Counted from the stretch's first letter, positions 1 to 9,630 are shown. The stretch is DNA of 64,000 nt from Sulfitobacter aestuariivivens (GCF_014763045.1 NZ_JACTAG010000002.1:1054001-1118000), one strand, 5' to 3'. The notes: generated by a model not told the origin, from the sequence alone. Program-made: numbers and translations.

Positions 1-131
1 TCCGCGTGCAGGGCGTGTTTGACCATTTCTTCATCTACGCGGGGCAGGATGATCTCATGTGGGACACAGGCCTGCTCCAACATTTTTTTTCTGATCTGGG
101 AACCAGAGGCAAGGATCAAGCGTTTTGACAT
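1..131 (-). CDS. maf: Maf-family nucleotide pyrophosphatase, N-terminal part (cut by window edge)
   Basis: Only the first 43 codons are present; the gene runs off the left edge. The reading from the ATG at 131 begins MSKRLILASGSQIRKKMLEQ, which matches the N-terminal signature of Maf proteins (LILASGS followed by R and K residues contacting the phosphates) and continues to the PRVDEE segment expected about residue 31. Maf proteins hydrolyse non-canonical or modified nucleoside triphosphates in the cytoplasm. The ribosome site is weak. The gene is divergent from hemJ, with the AT-rich putative origin between them; maf beside the origin is a recurring alphaproteobacterial arrangement. Confidence 0.85.
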   Translation of the reverse strand, partial: MSKRLILASGSQIRKKMLEQACVPHEIILPRVDEEMVKHALHA

Positions 132-535
132 GTTGAAAAGCCTGTGTGCAAACGTGAGGGTTTCTTAAGGGTTTGTTCTGCAAAATGCAGGCTCGGGGTA
201 CAAGGCCTTGCCGCTTGACAGCCTGCGGGCGGTTTTTCAGCGATTCCATCACACGCGGATAAGAATAACTCTGTAGCGTGGATACGCTTTGTTATACGAA
301 GACAGTCCAAGAGTTATACAGAGTCTTCAGCGCTTAATTCAATGTTATCTATTTGATAAAACTAAATAAAAAATGGTTAAATGAAAGTTGTCAGATCTCT
401 GTTGGTATCCCTTTCAGACTGTGGAGAAGTGGTGGAACAACGCCATAATCCACAGATTTCACCGTCCCTACTAACAACATCATCTTTCTTCTTTATTTAT
501 TTATTATAAGAAGAGCCCAGAGATCGGAGCAGGAC
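132..535. other. Candidate chromosomal origin (oriC), gene-free AT-rich stretch
   Basis: About 400 bases without a believable gene. The right two thirds are much richer in A+T than the surroundings, notably 331-380 and 485-515. DnaA-box-like sequences are visible: TAATCCACA at 446-454, TGTGGAGAA (reverse of TTCTCCACA) at 420-428 and TTATACAGA at 314-322, each one mismatch from TTATCCACA or its TTATNCACA form, plus a poorer TTATACGAA at 292-300. Two GANTC sites (CcrM methylation type) lie at 242-246 and 321-325. Maf on one side, hem/rho/mnmG/parAB on the other and parS 3.4 kb away fit the usual alphaproteobacterial origin neighbourhood. The hemJ promoter must also lie here. Origin function is inferred. 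Confidence 0.55.
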
Positions 536-985
536 ATGTCTGACCTTCTGGCACTCGCTTACCCTTGGACCAAGTCCTTGCATATCATTTCGGTCATCTC
601 ATGGATGGCCGCCTTGTTCTATCTTCCCAGATTGATGGTGCACCATACTGAGAAAGTCGGTGTCACCGGTGAGACGCACGAACTTTTTGCGATGATGGAG
701 TTCAAACTGGCGCGGGTGATCATGCGCCCGGCGATGCACGCGACCTGGATCTTTGGGCTTGTCTTGGTTTTCACACCCGGGATCGTGGACTGGTCGATGA
801 TATGGCCTTGGACCAAAGGGATTTGCGTCATTGCAATGACGGTTTTTCACACTTGGCTGATGATCCGCATGAAGGCATTTCAACGTGGCGAGAATCAATT
901 CTCTGGACGCCAGTACCGCATCGCAAACGAAGTACCGACGGTTTTGATGATCATCATCGTCATCTCCGTAGTCGTGAAATTCTGA
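536..985 (+). CDS. hemJ: Protoporphyrinogen IX oxidase HemJ
   Basis: A 149-residue integral membrane protein with four hydrophobic segments, the usual HemJ size. HemJ oxidises protoporphyrinogen IX to protoporphyrin IX, the penultimate step of haem synthesis, in bacteria lacking HemG/HemY. Visible family features are the N-terminal YPWTKSLHIISVISWMA segment with its conserved His, the YLPRL motif near residue 30, and the RxAMHATW-type second helix. The ATG at 536 follows a purine-rich GGAGCAGG. It is the first gene to the right of the putative origin and is followed by the rho promoter. Ferrochelatase, the next enzyme, is encoded at 36.2 kb rather than nearby. Confidence 0.93.
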   Translation: MSDLLALAYPWTKSLHIISVISWMAALFYLPRLMVHHTEKVGVTGETHELFAMMEFKLARVIMRPAMHATWIFGLVLVFTPGIVDWSMIWPWTKGICVIAMTVFHTWLMIRMKAFQRGENQFSGRQYRIANEVPTVLMIIIVISVVVKF

Positions 986-989
986 GTGA

Positions 990-1018
990 TTGACTCAAAA
1001 CGCGCGCTTACCTATATC
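990..1018 (+). promoter_or_regulatory. Promoter for rho
   Basis: TTGACT at 990-995, a 17-base spacer and TATATC at 1013-1018 form a near-consensus housekeeping promoter, starting a few bases after the hemJ stop. Transcription would begin near 1025 and give a rho leader of about 85 bases. Confidence 0.65.
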
Positions 1019-1020
1019 TG

Positions 1021-1046
1021 CGCCACCGCCCCGTCCGGGGATGGCG
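1021..1046 (+). promoter_or_regulatory. Stem-loop at the start of the rho leader
   Basis: CGCCA (1021-1025) pairs with TGGCG (1042-1046), and the inner CCCCG pairs with CGGGG, separated by a small internal loop. This places a GC-rich hairpin at the predicted 5' end of the rho transcript. There is no T-run after it, so it is not an intrinsic terminator. A role in rho autoregulation or mRNA protection is only a guess. Confidence 0.4.
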
Positions 1047-1110
1047 CAGTCCTGTATATCACCAAAGAACGTCAGCCCGTGAAAACGCATGGCTGCAAAA
1101 GGCATTTCCT

Positions 1111-2382
1111 ATGACCGCAGAAACACTGAACCTGGCCGATCTTAAGGCACAAACGCCGAAAAACCTTCTGGCGATGGCCGAAGAACTTGAGATCGAAAAC
1201 GCCTCGACCATGCGTAAGGGAGAGATGATGTTCCAGATTCTCCGCGAACGTGCGGACGAAGGCTGGGAGATCTCCGGCGATGGTGTGCTTGAAGTGCTGC
1301 AGGACGGTTTCGGCTTTCTGCGCTCTCCCGAGGCGAACTACCTGCCGGGCCCCGATGACATCTACGTGTCGCCGGATATGATCCGCCGCCATTCCCTGCG
1401 GACCGGCGATACAATTGAAGGTTTGATCAAGGCACCTGACGACACAGAGCGGTACTTTGCCCTGACGGATGTCACAAAGATCAATTTTGAAGAACCTGAA
1501 AAGGCCCGCCATAAAGTCGCGTTTGAGAACCTCACGCCACTTTATCCGGACGAACGCCTGAACATGGAGGTTCAGGATCCGACCATCAAGGACAAGACAG
1601 CTCGCGTGATTGATCTTGTCTCACCGATCGGGAAGGGCCAGCGATCGCTGATCACCGCGCCGCCGCGTACCGGTAAAACCGTTATCCTGCAGAACATTGC
1701 CAACTCGATCGAGCAGAACCACCCTGAATGCTATCTGATCGTTCTGCTGATCGATGAACGTCCCGAAGAAGTTACCGACATGCAGCGATCCGTGAAGGGC
1801 GAGGTTATCTCTTCGACCTTCGATGAACCCGCAACCCGTCACGTGGCCGTATCCGAGATGGTGATCGAAAAAGCCAAGCGGCTTGTGGAACACAAGCGCG
1901 ACGTTGTTATCCTGCTGGACTCTATCACGCGCCTCGGCCGCGCCTTCAACACTGTTGTGCCGTCCTCGGGCAAGGTTCTGACGGGTGGTGTGGACGCAAA
2001 TGCACTGCAACGACCCAAGCGTTTCTTTGGTGCCGCGCGTAACATTGAGGAAGGGGGTTCGCTGACGATCATCGCGACGGCCCTGATCGACACAGGAAGC
2101 CGGATGGACGAGGTGATCTTTGAAGAATTCAAAGGCACAGGCAACTCTGAAATCATCCTGGATCGTAAGATTGCGGACAAGCGGGTGTTTCCCGCCATCG
2201 ACATCCTCAAATCTGGCACACGTAAAGAGGACTTGTTGATCGACAAAGTCGATCTGCAGAAAACCTTTGTCCTGCGCCGTATCTTGAACCCGATGGGGAC
2301 GACCGATGCGATTGAATTCCTCTTGGGCAAGCTTAAGCAGACCAAGTCGAATGCGGACTTCTTTGACTCTATGAACACCTAA
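1111..2382 (+). CDS. rho: Transcription termination factor Rho
   Basis: 423 residues, normal length for alphaproteobacterial Rho. Rho is a hexameric RNA-dependent ATPase that ends transcription of untranslated RNA. Domains in order: helical Rho_N (about 1-47), cold-shock-like RNA-binding domain (about 52-125, with GFGFLR near 67), and the RecA-like motor. The Walker A is APPRTGKT at 183-190 and the Walker B is around DVVILLD at 264-270. The ATG at 1111 gives the expected [12 protein letters not shown] start. It has its own promoter and structured leader just upstream and is followed within 31 bases by mnmE. Confidence 0.98.
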   Translation: MTAETLNLADLKAQTPKNLLAMAEELEIENASTMRKGEMMFQILRERADEGWEISGDGVLEVLQDGFGFLRSPEANYLPGPDDIYVSPDMIRRHSLRTGDTIEGLIKAPDDTERYFALTDVTKINFEEPEKARHKVAFENLTPLYPDERLNMEVQDPTIKDKTARVIDLVSPIGKGQRSLITAPPRTGKTVILQNIANSIEQNHPECYLIVLLIDERPEEVTDMQRSVKGEVISSTFDEPATRHVAVSEMVIEKAKRLVEHKRDVVILLDSITRLGRAFNTVVPSSGKVLTGGVDANALQRPKRFFGAARNIEEGGSLTIIATALIDTGSRMDEVIFEEFKGTGNSEIILDRKIADKRVFPAIDILKSGTRKEDLLIDKVDLQKTFVLRRILNPMGTTDAIEFLLGKLKQTKSNADFFDSMNT

Positions 2383-2398
2383 GTTATTTAATAATAAC
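2383..2398. repeat. 16-base perfect AT-rich palindrome between rho and mnmE
   Basis: GTTATTTAATAATAAC reads the same on both strands. It begins at the base after the rho stop codon and ends 15 bases before the mnmE ATG. It lacks the GC-rich stem of an intrinsic terminator; it could be an operator or chance. Confidence 0.4.
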
Positions 2399-2413
2399 AA
2401 TGGGTTAGAAGTG

Positions 2414-3700
2414 ATGGACACGATTTTTGCCCAAGCAACGGCCCCAGGGCGCGCGGGGGTGTCCGTGGTGCGGATATCTGGGCCGACGGTCAGGGAAATT
2501 CTGGTGCAAATTGCGGGGTCTGCACCGAAACCAAGACATGCTAGCCTGCGTGAAATCTGTGACAGCAACGGTGAACTGATCGACAGAAGCCTGGTTCTCT
2601 TTTTCGAAGGGCCACACAGCTTTACCGGAGAGGATGTTGCCGAACTACATCTTCACGGAAGCATCGCCGTTGTTCAGTCTGTGCTGGACTTGTTGGGGAC
2701 CTTCGGAGGTACGCGGCTTGCAGAGGCCGGGGAATTCACGCGCAGAGCGTTGGAAAACGACAAAATTGACCTGACACAGGCTGAGGGCCTGGCAGATCTG
2801 ATCGAGGCGGAAACAGGTGCGCAGCGCAAACAGGCGCTCAAAGTAGTCTCCGGCAAGTTCAAAGAACGGGTCGAACGGTGGCGGGCACAGTTGATCCGCG
2901 CTGCCAGCCTGGTTGAAGCGACGATTGACTTCGCGGACGAAGATATTCCGATTGATGTCACTGATGAGGTTGATGCGCTCTTGAGGTCAGTTTTGGCGGA
3001 TCTCAAGCTTGAAATTGACGGAACGCTCATTGCCGAGCGAGTGAAAACAGGGTTTGAGGTTGCCATTGTGGGCGCGCCGAACGTTGGCAAATCCACGTTA
3101 CTGAACGCACTTGCGGGGCGGGATGCTGCGATTACCTCTTCGACGGCAGGCACCACACGCGATATCGTCGAGGTGCGTATGAACCTTTCGGGCCTTCCCG
3201 TGACGTTCTTGGATACCGCAGGTCTTCGGGATACAGCCGACGAAGTCGAGCAGTTAGGCATCAAGCGGGCGATCTCCCGAGCAGAGAGCGCAGATATGCG
3301 TGTTTTTCTGACGGATGGGTCCGACCATCTGAGTGTTCGGCATCTGGACGATGATATTATCATCAAACCGAAGGCCGATTTGATGCCGGACGATAAGAAC
3401 GCCGTTTCAGGCCTTACCGGTCAAGGTATCGATGCGCTGGTGGGACGCATTAAGGATGTGCTATCTGCACGGGTTGCGACAATTGGATTGGCTACACATC
3501 AACGGCACCGGGTTGCAATGAAATCGGCGGTGTCTTACTTGGACGCCGCAAGGCAGGTCTTGTCGGATGGCCCAGACCTCTATGATATTGCGGCGGCTGA
3601 GTTGGGGTTTGCGATCCGCGCCCTTGAAGTGTTGGTCGGACGTGTAGATGTAGAAAGCTTGCTGGATGAGATATTCTCCAGCTTTTGCGTTGGTAAATAG
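2414..3700 (+). CDS. mnmE: tRNA uridine-5-carboxymethylaminomethyl modification GTPase MnmE
   Basis: MnmE works with MnmG to make cmnm5 modifications at wobble U34 of certain tRNAs. The 428-residue product has the N-terminal tetrahydrofolate-binding domain, the helical domain, and an inserted G domain with P-loop GAPNVGKST at about 220-228, TTRD near 247 and DTAG near 267. It ends in the essential CVGK motif. The G4 position reads KPKAD rather than NKxD, and the protein is shorter than E. coli MnmE (454), mainly in the G domain. A GTG at 2411 directly precedes the chosen ATG; MDTIFA is the usual start. The partner mnmG follows after 5 bases. Confidence 0.95.
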   Translation: MDTIFAQATAPGRAGVSVVRISGPTVREILVQIAGSAPKPRHASLREICDSNGELIDRSLVLFFEGPHSFTGEDVAELHLHGSIAVVQSVLDLLGTFGGTRLAEAGEFTRRALENDKIDLTQAEGLADLIEAETGAQRKQALKVVSGKFKERVERWRAQLIRAASLVEATIDFADEDIPIDVTDEVDALLRSVLADLKLEIDGTLIAERVKTGFEVAIVGAPNVGKSTLLNALAGRDAAITSSTAGTTRDIVEVRMNLSGLPVTFLDTAGLRDTADEVEQLGIKRAISRAESADMRVFLTDGSDHLSVRHLDDDIIIKPKADLMPDDKNAVSGLTGQGIDALVGRIKDVLSARVATIGLATHQRHRVAMKSAVSYLDAARQVLSDGPDLYDIAAAELGFAIRALEVLVGRVDVESLLDEIFSSFCVGK

Positions 3701-3705
3701 ATGGG

Positions 3706-5577
3706 ATGTTTCACGTGAAACATTATGATGTCATCGTAATCGGTGGTGGCCACGCGGGTTCCGAAGCGGCGCACGCAGCAGCCCGCATGGGAGCACAAAC
3801 TGCATTGGTGACAATGACAGAGGACGGTATCGGCGTCATGTCTTGTAACCCAGCGATCGGCGGGCTGGGCAAGGGCCATCTTGTACGTGAAATCGATGCC
3901 ATGGACGGCGTCATGGGCCGCATCGCCGATCTAGCGGGCATACAATTCCGACTGCTCAACCGGCGAAAGGGGCCGGCCGTTCAAGGGCCCAGAGCCCAGG
4001 CAGACAGAAAGATTTACCGCACCGAGATGCTTTCCGCGACCAAGGCGCAACGAAACCTTTCAATTGTTACAGGGGAAGTTGTCGATTTCCTGATTGTTGA
4101 TGGCATTGTAAGAGGCGTCATTCTGGCTGACGGCGATCAGATTTCAGCGCGTGCGGTGATCCTGACAACCGGCACCTTTCTGCGGGGCGTCATTCACATA
4201 GGTGATGTCAGCCGCTCGGGTGGCCGAATTGGTGACAAGTCCTCGGAAGCTTTGGCAGAGAGAATGGACAGTTTTAACCTCCCGATGGGGCGCCTTAAGA
4301 CCGGGACGCCCCCACGCTTGGATGGCCGCACGATTGATTGGTCGGTTCTGGCGCGCCAAGAGGGCGATGAAAACCCTGAGCTTTTTTCCTTCCTGTCGAA
4401 GGACGTCAGCGCGCCTCAGATCGCGTGTGGTGTTACGCATACGAATGAAAACACCCACAAAATCATCACAGACAACCTTCACCTATCTGCGATGTATGGC
4501 GGGCATATTGATGGCATTGGTCCGCGGTACTGCCCCTCTATTGAGGATAAGGTTGTTAGGTTTTCTGATAAAACCTCTCACCAGATATTTCTTGAGCCGG
4601 AAGGTGCGGACGATCACAAGATCTATCCCAATGGTATATCAACATCGCTGCCCGAAGATATTCAACGCGCCTATGTACATTCGATAAAGGGCTTGGAGTG
4701 TGCTGAAATTCTGCAACCGGGATATGCGATTGAATATGACTACGTAGATCCGCGCGCATTGGATTCCACGCTCGCAGTGCGCAGTGTGCCGGGGCTGTAT
4801 CTTGCGGGCCAGATCAATGGAACCACCGGATACGAGGAGGCCGCGGCACAGGGTTTGGTGGCTGGACTGAACGCCGCCCATTTTGCAAAAGGCGCACCGC
4901 CCATTACATTTTCCAGGGCTGAAAGCTATATCGGCGTGATGATCGATGATTTGACAACACGCGGTGTCTCAGAACCCTACCGCATGTTCACATCGCGTGC
5001 CGAGTTCCGGCTGTCGCTGCGTGCGGACAATGCAGACCAGCGCTTAACTCCGTTAGCGATAAAGCTTGGCTGCGTAAGCCAAAATCGGCGCGAAATGTAT
5101 GAAGAAAAGGCGAAACAACTTGATCACGCACGTTCAGTCTTAAGCGAATCCTTGTACACGCCCAAGGAAATCGCAGCTGCAGGTATTGAGATCAATCACG
5201 ACGGAAAAAAGCGCACCGCGGCGGATGTGCTCGCATTTCCGAAGGTATCATTCGATGACCTCGTGCATCTCAACCCCCTGTTGGGTGAAATTCCCGAGCT
5301 TATCCGTCGTCAATCTGAAAAGGACGCGCTGTATTCAAACTACATCTCGCGTCAACAAAAGGACATCGACCTTCTGAAGAAAGATGAAGCGCACCAAATA
5401 CCGCCGGACTTTGATTACTCTAAGCTGGAAGGCCTATCGAACGAGCTGAAAGCAAAGCTTGGGTCGGCCAAACCTGCCTCCCTCAGGCAGGCTTCACGGA
5501 TTGATGGTATGACTCCGGCCGCGCTGACGCTCATTCTGGCGCATCTGCGACGTGCCGCAAGGCGCCATTCTGCATGA
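3706..5577 (+). CDS. mnmG: tRNA uridine-5-carboxymethylaminomethyl modification enzyme MnmG
   Basis: The FAD- and NADH-dependent partner of MnmE in wobble-uridine modification; 623 residues, full length. The dinucleotide-binding motif GGGHAGSE is at about 13-20, followed by the family segments [15 protein letters not shown] near 45, GTPPR near 200 and GYEEAAAQG near 375. The first six codons (MFHVKH) are themselves a perfect parS site, see 3707-3722, so this N-terminal extension is probably kept for ParB binding as much as for the enzyme. Part of the mnmE-mnmG-rsmG-parA-parB cluster; its stop overlaps the rsmG start. Confidence 0.97.
   Translation: MFHVKHYDVIVIGGGHAGSEAAHAAARMGAQTALVTMTEDGIGVMSCNPAIGGLGKGHLVREIDAMDGVMGRIADLAGIQFRLLNRRKGPAVQGPRAQADRKIYRTEMLSATKAQRNLSIVTGEVVDFLIVDGIVRGVILADGDQISARAVILTTGTFLRGVIHIGDVSRSGGRIGDKSSEALAERMDSFNLPMGRLKTGTPPRLDGRTIDWSVLARQEGDENPELFSFLSKDVSAPQIACGVTHTNENTHKIITDNLHLSAMYGGHIDGIGPRYCPSIEDKVVRFSDKTSHQIFLEPEGADDHKIYPNGISTSLPEDIQRAYVHSIKGLECAEILQPGYAIEYDYVDPRALDSTLAVRSVPGLYLAGQINGTTGYEEAAAQGLVAGLNAAHFAKGAPPITFSRAESYIGVMIDDLTTRGVSEPYRMFTSRAEFRLSLRADNADQRLTPLAIKLGCVSQNRREMYEEKAKQLDHARSVLSESLYTPKEIAAAGIEINHDGKKRTAADVLAFPKVSFDDLVHLNPLLGEIPELIRRQSEKDALYSNYISRQQKDIDLLKKDEAHQIPPDFDYSKLEGLSNELKAKLGSAKPASLRQASRIDGMTPAALTLILAHLRRAARRHSA
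3707..3722. promoter_or_regulatory. parS centromere site, perfect 16-base palindrome
   Basis: TGTTTCACGTGAAACA is identical to the bacterial parS consensus bound by ParB. It overlaps the mnmG start codon (the ATG at 3706-3708 shares its first two bases of the site) and supplies codons 1-6. It lies 2.5 kb before parA and 3.3 kb before parB. Confidence 0.95.
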
Positions 5578-6182
5578 CCCAGAACGCGCTATCGAATGTT
5601 TCACGTGAAACAATCGACCAGCTTGAGGCGTTCGTTGCGCTCATCGAGAAATGGAACTCAACGATAAACTTGATCTCCAAGGCAAGCCTTCCCCATATCT
5701 GGCGCAGACATATCGTTGATTCCGCCCAACTTTTTGAATTGGCACCGCGCACAGGTCATTGGGTAGATTTGGGCAGCGGTGGCGGTCTGCCTGCGATCGT
5801 GCTTGCTATCCTGTCGAAAGGGACGGGTGGTTCCCATCAGTTCACTTTGGTCGAAAGTGACCACCGAAAAAGCGCTTTTCTCCGAACGTCGATCAGGGAG
5901 CTTGATCTTCAAGGCCGCGTCATATCGGAGAGAATTGAAGGCGTCGCTCCTTTGGGTGCAGACGTCCTTTCAGCGCGCGCCCTTGCTGATCTGACCACCC
6001 TTTTGGGATTCTGCGCACACCACCTCAAGCCAGAGGGCACCGCGCTTTTTCCGAAGGGTCAAAATTGGAAAAACGAGCATGCCAAAGCCCAAGACAACTG
6101 GTCATACACCAGTCATGCGATTAAGAGTGAAACGGATCCCGCCGCTGCTGTGTTAAAGATCCAGGATATAAAACGTGTCTGA
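5574..6182 (+). CDS. rsmG: 16S rRNA (guanine-527-N7)-methyltransferase RsmG
   Basis: Methylates G527 of 16S rRNA using S-adenosylmethionine. The 202-residue product has the SAM-binding motif [15 protein letters not shown] at about 64-78 and the usual HIVDS motif near 46. The ATG at 5574 overlaps the mnmG stop by four bases (ATGA), indicating translational coupling. Codons 8-13 are a second parS site, read as the NVSRET segment. The 3' end overlaps the parA GTG start by eight bases. It closes the classical gidAB-parAB order. Confidence 0.95.
   Translation: MTQNALSNVSRETIDQLEAFVALIEKWNSTINLISKASLPHIWRRHIVDSAQLFELAPRTGHWVDLGSGGGLPAIVLAILSKGTGGSHQFTLVESDHRKSAFLRTSIRELDLQGRVISERIEGVAPLGADVLSARALADLTTLLGFCAHHLKPEGTALFPKGQNWKNEHAKAQDNWSYTSHAIKSETDPAAAVLKIQDIKRV
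5597..5612. promoter_or_regulatory. Second parS centromere site, inside rsmG
   Basis: A second exact TGTTTCACGTGAAACA, identical to the site at 3707 and 1,890 bases from it. It is wholly within rsmG codons 8-13. Two perfect copies of a 16-base palindrome this close to parAB are not expected by chance. Confidence 0.95.
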
Positions 6183-6981
6183 CCCCTCTCGCCCCCCCGG
6201 GCCCAAGATAATCGCAGTGGCCAACCAAAAAGGGGGCGTCGGCAAGACGACGACGACCATAAATCTTGCGTCCGCACTTGTCGAAAGTGGTAAACGCGTC
6301 CTTCTGGTTGATCTCGATCCTCAGGGAAACGCCTCAACTGGTTTGGGCATCGAACTGGAAGATCGTGAGCTCACGACCTATGACCTTCTCTTGGAGGAGG
6401 TCGATCTGCATGACGTGATCAAACCCACTCAGCAGCAGGGGCTCCTCATTATTCCCGCGACGGTGGATCTTAGCTCTGCCGATATCGATCTGATATCTAA
6501 CGAAAAACGCAGCTTTTTATTGCATGACGCCTTGCGACAGATCCAAATGGACACGCTGGAGCTGGACTACATCCTAATTGATTGCCCGCCATCCTTGAAC
6601 CTTCTGACAGTGAACGCCATGATTGCAGCTCACTCCGTTCTGGTCCCGCTGCAAAGCGAATTTTTCGCGCTCGAAGGGTTGTCGCAGTTGATGCTGACCA
6701 TCCGTGAGGTCCGCCAGATCGGAAACACCAATCTGAGGATCGAAGGTATCGTGATGACGATGTATGACAAACGCAACAACCTGTCCCAATTGGTCGAAAG
6801 TGATGCGCGCAGCAATCTTGGTGACCTGGTGTTCAAGACGGTGATCCCACGCAACGTACGGGTAAGCGAGGCGCCAAGCTATGCGATGCCTGTCCTGCAG
6901 TATGACACGGCATCGAAAGGGGCCCAGGCCTATCGCGCCTTGGCCCGCGAATTGATTGAGAACAACACCAAGGGAGCCTGA
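6175..6981 (+). CDS. parA: Chromosome partitioning ATPase ParA
   Basis: Walker-type ATPase that binds DNA nonspecifically and moves ParB-parS complexes apart. 268 residues, with no N-terminal HTH extension, as for chromosomal ParA. The deviant Walker A motif KGGVGKTTT is at about 19-27 and the LVDLDPQGNAS motif near 45. The start is a GTG at 6175, inside the rsmG end; no in-frame ATG precedes the P-loop. parB follows after two bases. Confidence 0.97.
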   Translation: MSDPSRPPGPKIIAVANQKGGVGKTTTTINLASALVESGKRVLLVDLDPQGNASTGLGIELEDRELTTYDLLLEEVDLHDVIKPTQQQGLLIIPATVDLSSADIDLISNEKRSFLLHDALRQIQMDTLELDYILIDCPPSLNLLTVNAMIAAHSVLVPLQSEFFALEGLSQLMLTIREVRQIGNTNLRIEGIVMTMYDKRNNLSQLVESDARSNLGDLVFKTVIPRNVRVSEAPSYAMPVLQYDTASKGAQAYRALARELIENNTKGA

Positions 6982-6983
6982 AA

Positions 6984-7883
6984 ATGACAGACAGGAAAGA
7001 CCGGAAACGCGGCCTTGGCCGAGGCTTGTCGGCGCTCATGGCAGATGTGACCGAAAACGAAAGCCCGTCAAATGCTGCTGTGGCGGTCTCGGATCGTCGG
7101 GTGCCAATTGAGCAGATTGCGCCCAATCCCGATCAGCCCCGAAAGCAATTTTCCAAGGAAGACCTCGATGACCTTGCCGCGTCGATCAAGGAGAAAGGCG
7201 TTATCCAACCCCTGATCGTCCGCGAAACTGCGGCGAGTCGGTTTGAGATCGTTGCGGGCGAACGTCGCTGGCGCGCGGCACAATTGGCACAACTGCACGA
7301 GCTTCCCATCATTGTTCGCGATTTCACCGATGCCGAAGTGCTTGAAGTTGCGATTATTGAAAACATCCAGCGGGCGGATCTTAATGCCGTGGAAGAGGCG
7401 GCCGGATATCGGCAGTTGATGGACAAATTTGGCCACACCCAAGAAAAGATGGCCGAAGCATTGGGTAAAAGCCGAAGCCACATCGCAAATCTCCTGCGCC
7501 TTTTGAACCTTCCTGAGCCAGTTCTTGAGATGCTGCGAAAAGGAGATCTTAGTGCGGGCCACGCGCGCGCGCTCATTCCTGCAAACGATCCCCTCGGACT
7601 TGCCCGGCAAATCGTCAAGGGCGGGCTTTCTGTGCGCGCCACCGAAGCGCTGGTGCGCAAAGCACTGAAACAACAAGATGGCGATGCTGCGCAAAAGGCA
7701 CCACCCCCGCGACGGACAGAAAAGGATGCCGACACAAGGGCTCTCGAGGGTGATTTGTCAGCGACCCTTGGTATGCGGGTCGCGCTGAACCATAGTGCGG
7801 CGGGAGAAGGCGGACAGCTCGTGGTGACCTACAAGGATCTTGATCAACTTGATGCGCTTTGCAGGCTACTCAGCGGGAATTAG
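6984..7883 (+). CDS. parB: Chromosome partitioning protein ParB
   Basis: CTP-dependent DNA clamp that loads at parS. The 299-residue product shows the N-terminal ParA-contacting motif LGRGLSALM (about 11-19), the CTP-binding GERRWRA (about 92-98) and ENIQR (about 126-130), the HTH near 162-174, and a charged linker before the C-terminal dimerisation domain. Its natural targets are the two parS sites at 3707 and 5597. The last 18 bases overlap the end of the convergent hemW. Confidence 0.97.
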   Translation: MTDRKDRKRGLGRGLSALMADVTENESPSNAAVAVSDRRVPIEQIAPNPDQPRKQFSKEDLDDLAASIKEKGVIQPLIVRETAASRFEIVAGERRWRAAQLAQLHELPIIVRDFTDAEVLEVAIIENIQRADLNAVEEAAGYRQLMDKFGHTQEKMAEALGKSRSHIANLLRLLNLPEPVLEMLRKGDLSAGHARALIPANDPLGLARQIVKGGLSVRATEALVRKALKQQDGDAAQKAPPPRRTEKDADTRALEGDLSATLGMRVALNHSAAGEGGQLVVTYKDLDQLDALCRLLSGN

Positions 7884-9026
7884 CGCCTCAATGACAGAGT
7901 TCATAATGATAACCCCTTGATTTGAAACGGTTATTCTGTCTTTTCCCACCTCAAGAAACCCCAAGTTGACCAAATCAGCGATCTGATCAGTATCCAGTGA
8001 CGTACCGCTCAGCGTCTCAAACCGTTCGCGGTCAACCCCTTCGCGCAACCGCAGACCCATCATCAGAAACTCAGCCGCCTGATCAGCCCGGCTCAGGGCC
8101 TCTCTTGGCTGTTCCGTTTGCCCATCCCGCGCGCCAATTAACCACCTGTTGGGATTGCTGAAGCAAACCGTGGCATGCTTCTGCCCGTTCAGAGTAAGTC
8201 GACCATGCGCCCCTGGACCGATCCCGATGTAATCGCCATACCGCCAGTAAATCATGTTGTGCCGCGACTGCGCACCATCCCGCGCGTGGTTGGAAACTTC
8301 GTAAGCGGGCATTCCAGCGGCACCACAGATGTCCTGTGTCATCTCGAACATATCCGCACCCAAATCGTCATTGGGCAATCCGCGCAGCTTGCCCAGCGCA
8401 TAGCGGTCGCCAAAGGCTGTACCGCTTTCGATCGTCAACTGATACAGCGATATGTGATCAATCGCGAGCGACAGAGCCTGTTTCAGCTCTGACCGCCAGT
8501 CCGCTGCAGACTGTTCCTGTCTGCCATAGATCAAATCAAAACTGACACGGTCAAACGTGTCGCGGGCAATATCAAACGCGATCAACGCCTCGTTCGCAGT
8601 GTGGATACGGCCCAGACGTTTAAGATCCGTATCATTCAAGGCCTGAACCCCCATCGAGATACGATTGACGCCGGCAGAGTTGTAGGCGCGAAACCTCCCG
8701 GCCTCCACAGAGCCTGGATTGGCCTCCAGCGTAATCTCCAGATCATTTGCATGCGGCCAGTGCGACCGGATTGCAGTGATGATATCGGCAACCGTGTCGG
8801 GATCCATAAGGCTGGGCGTTCCGCCGCCAAAATACACCGCATTCAAAACGCGGCCGGGTGTTTCAGCCGCTGCACGCGCCAGTTCTGACAAATAGGCATC
8901 CCGCCAAGCACGTTGGTCTATTGTACGGCTGACATGCGAATTGAAGTCGCAATAGGGGCACTTGGCCTCGCAAAAGGGCCAATGGATATACAGCCCGAAA
9001 CCGCCGTTTTGCCAATCTTCAGTCAA
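7866..9026 (-). CDS. hemW: Radical SAM haem chaperone HemW
   Basis: 386 residues. The radical SAM cluster motif CxxxCxxC is visible at Cys19, Cys23 and Cys26, in the context HWPFCEAKCPYC, followed by YFGGGTPS near 65. The extra Cys of true coproporphyrinogen dehydrogenase HemN (CxxxCxxCxC) is absent, since Phe follows two residues on, which supports the HemW assignment over HemN. HemW is implicated in haem insertion into membrane respiratory enzymes. Its start overlaps the rdgB stop by eight bases, giving an rph-rdgB-hemW operon. Confidence 0.93.
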   Translation of the reverse strand: MTEDWQNGGFGLYIHWPFCEAKCPYCDFNSHVSRTIDQRAWRDAYLSELARAAAETPGRVLNAVYFGGGTPSLMDPDTVADIITAIRSHWPHANDLEITLEANPGSVEAGRFRAYNSAGVNRISMGVQALNDTDLKRLGRIHTANEALIAFDIARDTFDRVSFDLIYGRQEQSAADWRSELKQALSLAIDHISLYQLTIESGTAFGDRYALGKLRGLPNDDLGADMFEMTQDICGAAGMPAYEVSNHARDGAQSRHNMIYWRYGDYIGIGPGAHGRLTLNGQKHATVCFSNPNRWLIGARDGQTEQPREALSRADQAAEFLMMGLRLREGVDRERFETLSGTSLDTDQIADLVNLGFLEVGKDRITVSNQGVIIMNSVIEALIPAE

Positions 9027-9630
9027 AACAGCCCGACATCAGTTTTTCAAATGCATCGGCACGGTGGCTGATCCGGTTCTTTTTATCTGCATCCATCTCA
9101 GCAAACGTGATCTCGTAGCCATCAGGCTGAAACATCGGATCATATCCGTGGCCCAACTTCCCCCGGATCGGCCAGACAAGCGTCCCGTTCACCCTGCCTT
9201 CAAAGACTTCGTCGTGTCCGTCTGGCCAGGCTAACACCATGGTAGCCCGAAACCTCGCGCGCCGGGGGTGGGCGACGCTTTTCTCTTCCAGCAGCGTATG
9301 TGTTTTGGTCATCGCCATCAGGAAGTCGCGCCCAGACGGCGTTTCAGCCCAATCGGCGGTAAAAACACCGGGCGCATTGTCCAGCCCCTCAACCTCGATC
9401 CCTGAATCATCCGACAACGCAGGAAGACCGGTTGCCTTGGCAGCGGCGTGTGCCTTGATCCGCGCATTGCCGACAAATGTATCTTCTGTTTCTTCCGGCT
9501 CTGGCAAATTTAGTTCCGCCGCACCCACAACTGTCACGCCACGGGGGCCGAAAAGCTGCTCCATTTCTTCCAATTTGCCGGCATTATGAGTCGCAACCAG
9601 AATGCGCTTTTCCGTGAACTTGCGCGTCAT
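9019..9630 (-). CDS. rdgB: XTP/dITP pyrophosphatase (RdgB/HAM1 family)
   Basis: 203 residues. Removes deaminated purine triphosphates (dITP, XTP) from the nucleotide pool. The substrate-binding [11 protein letters not shown] is at about 13-23, with [10 protein letters not shown] and [10 protein letters not shown] blocks near 70-95 and the C-terminal SHRADAF motif. Middle gene of the overlapping rph-rdgB-hemW operon; the start shares four bases with the rph stop. Confidence 0.96.
   Translation of the reverse strand: MTRKFTEKRILVATHNAGKLEEMEQLFGPRGVTVVGAAELNLPEPEETEDTFVGNARIKAHAAAKATGLPALSDDSGIEVEGLDNAPGVFTADWAETPSGRDFLMAMTKTHTLLEEKSVAHPRRARFRATMVLAWPDGHDEVFEGRVNGTLVWPIRGKLGHGYDPMFQPDGYEITFAEMDADKKNRISHRADAFEKLMSGCFD

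Noticed and set aside
8175..8492. Forward frames inside the hemW gene
   Set aside because: Shadows of hemW with no ribosome site and no recognisable motif.
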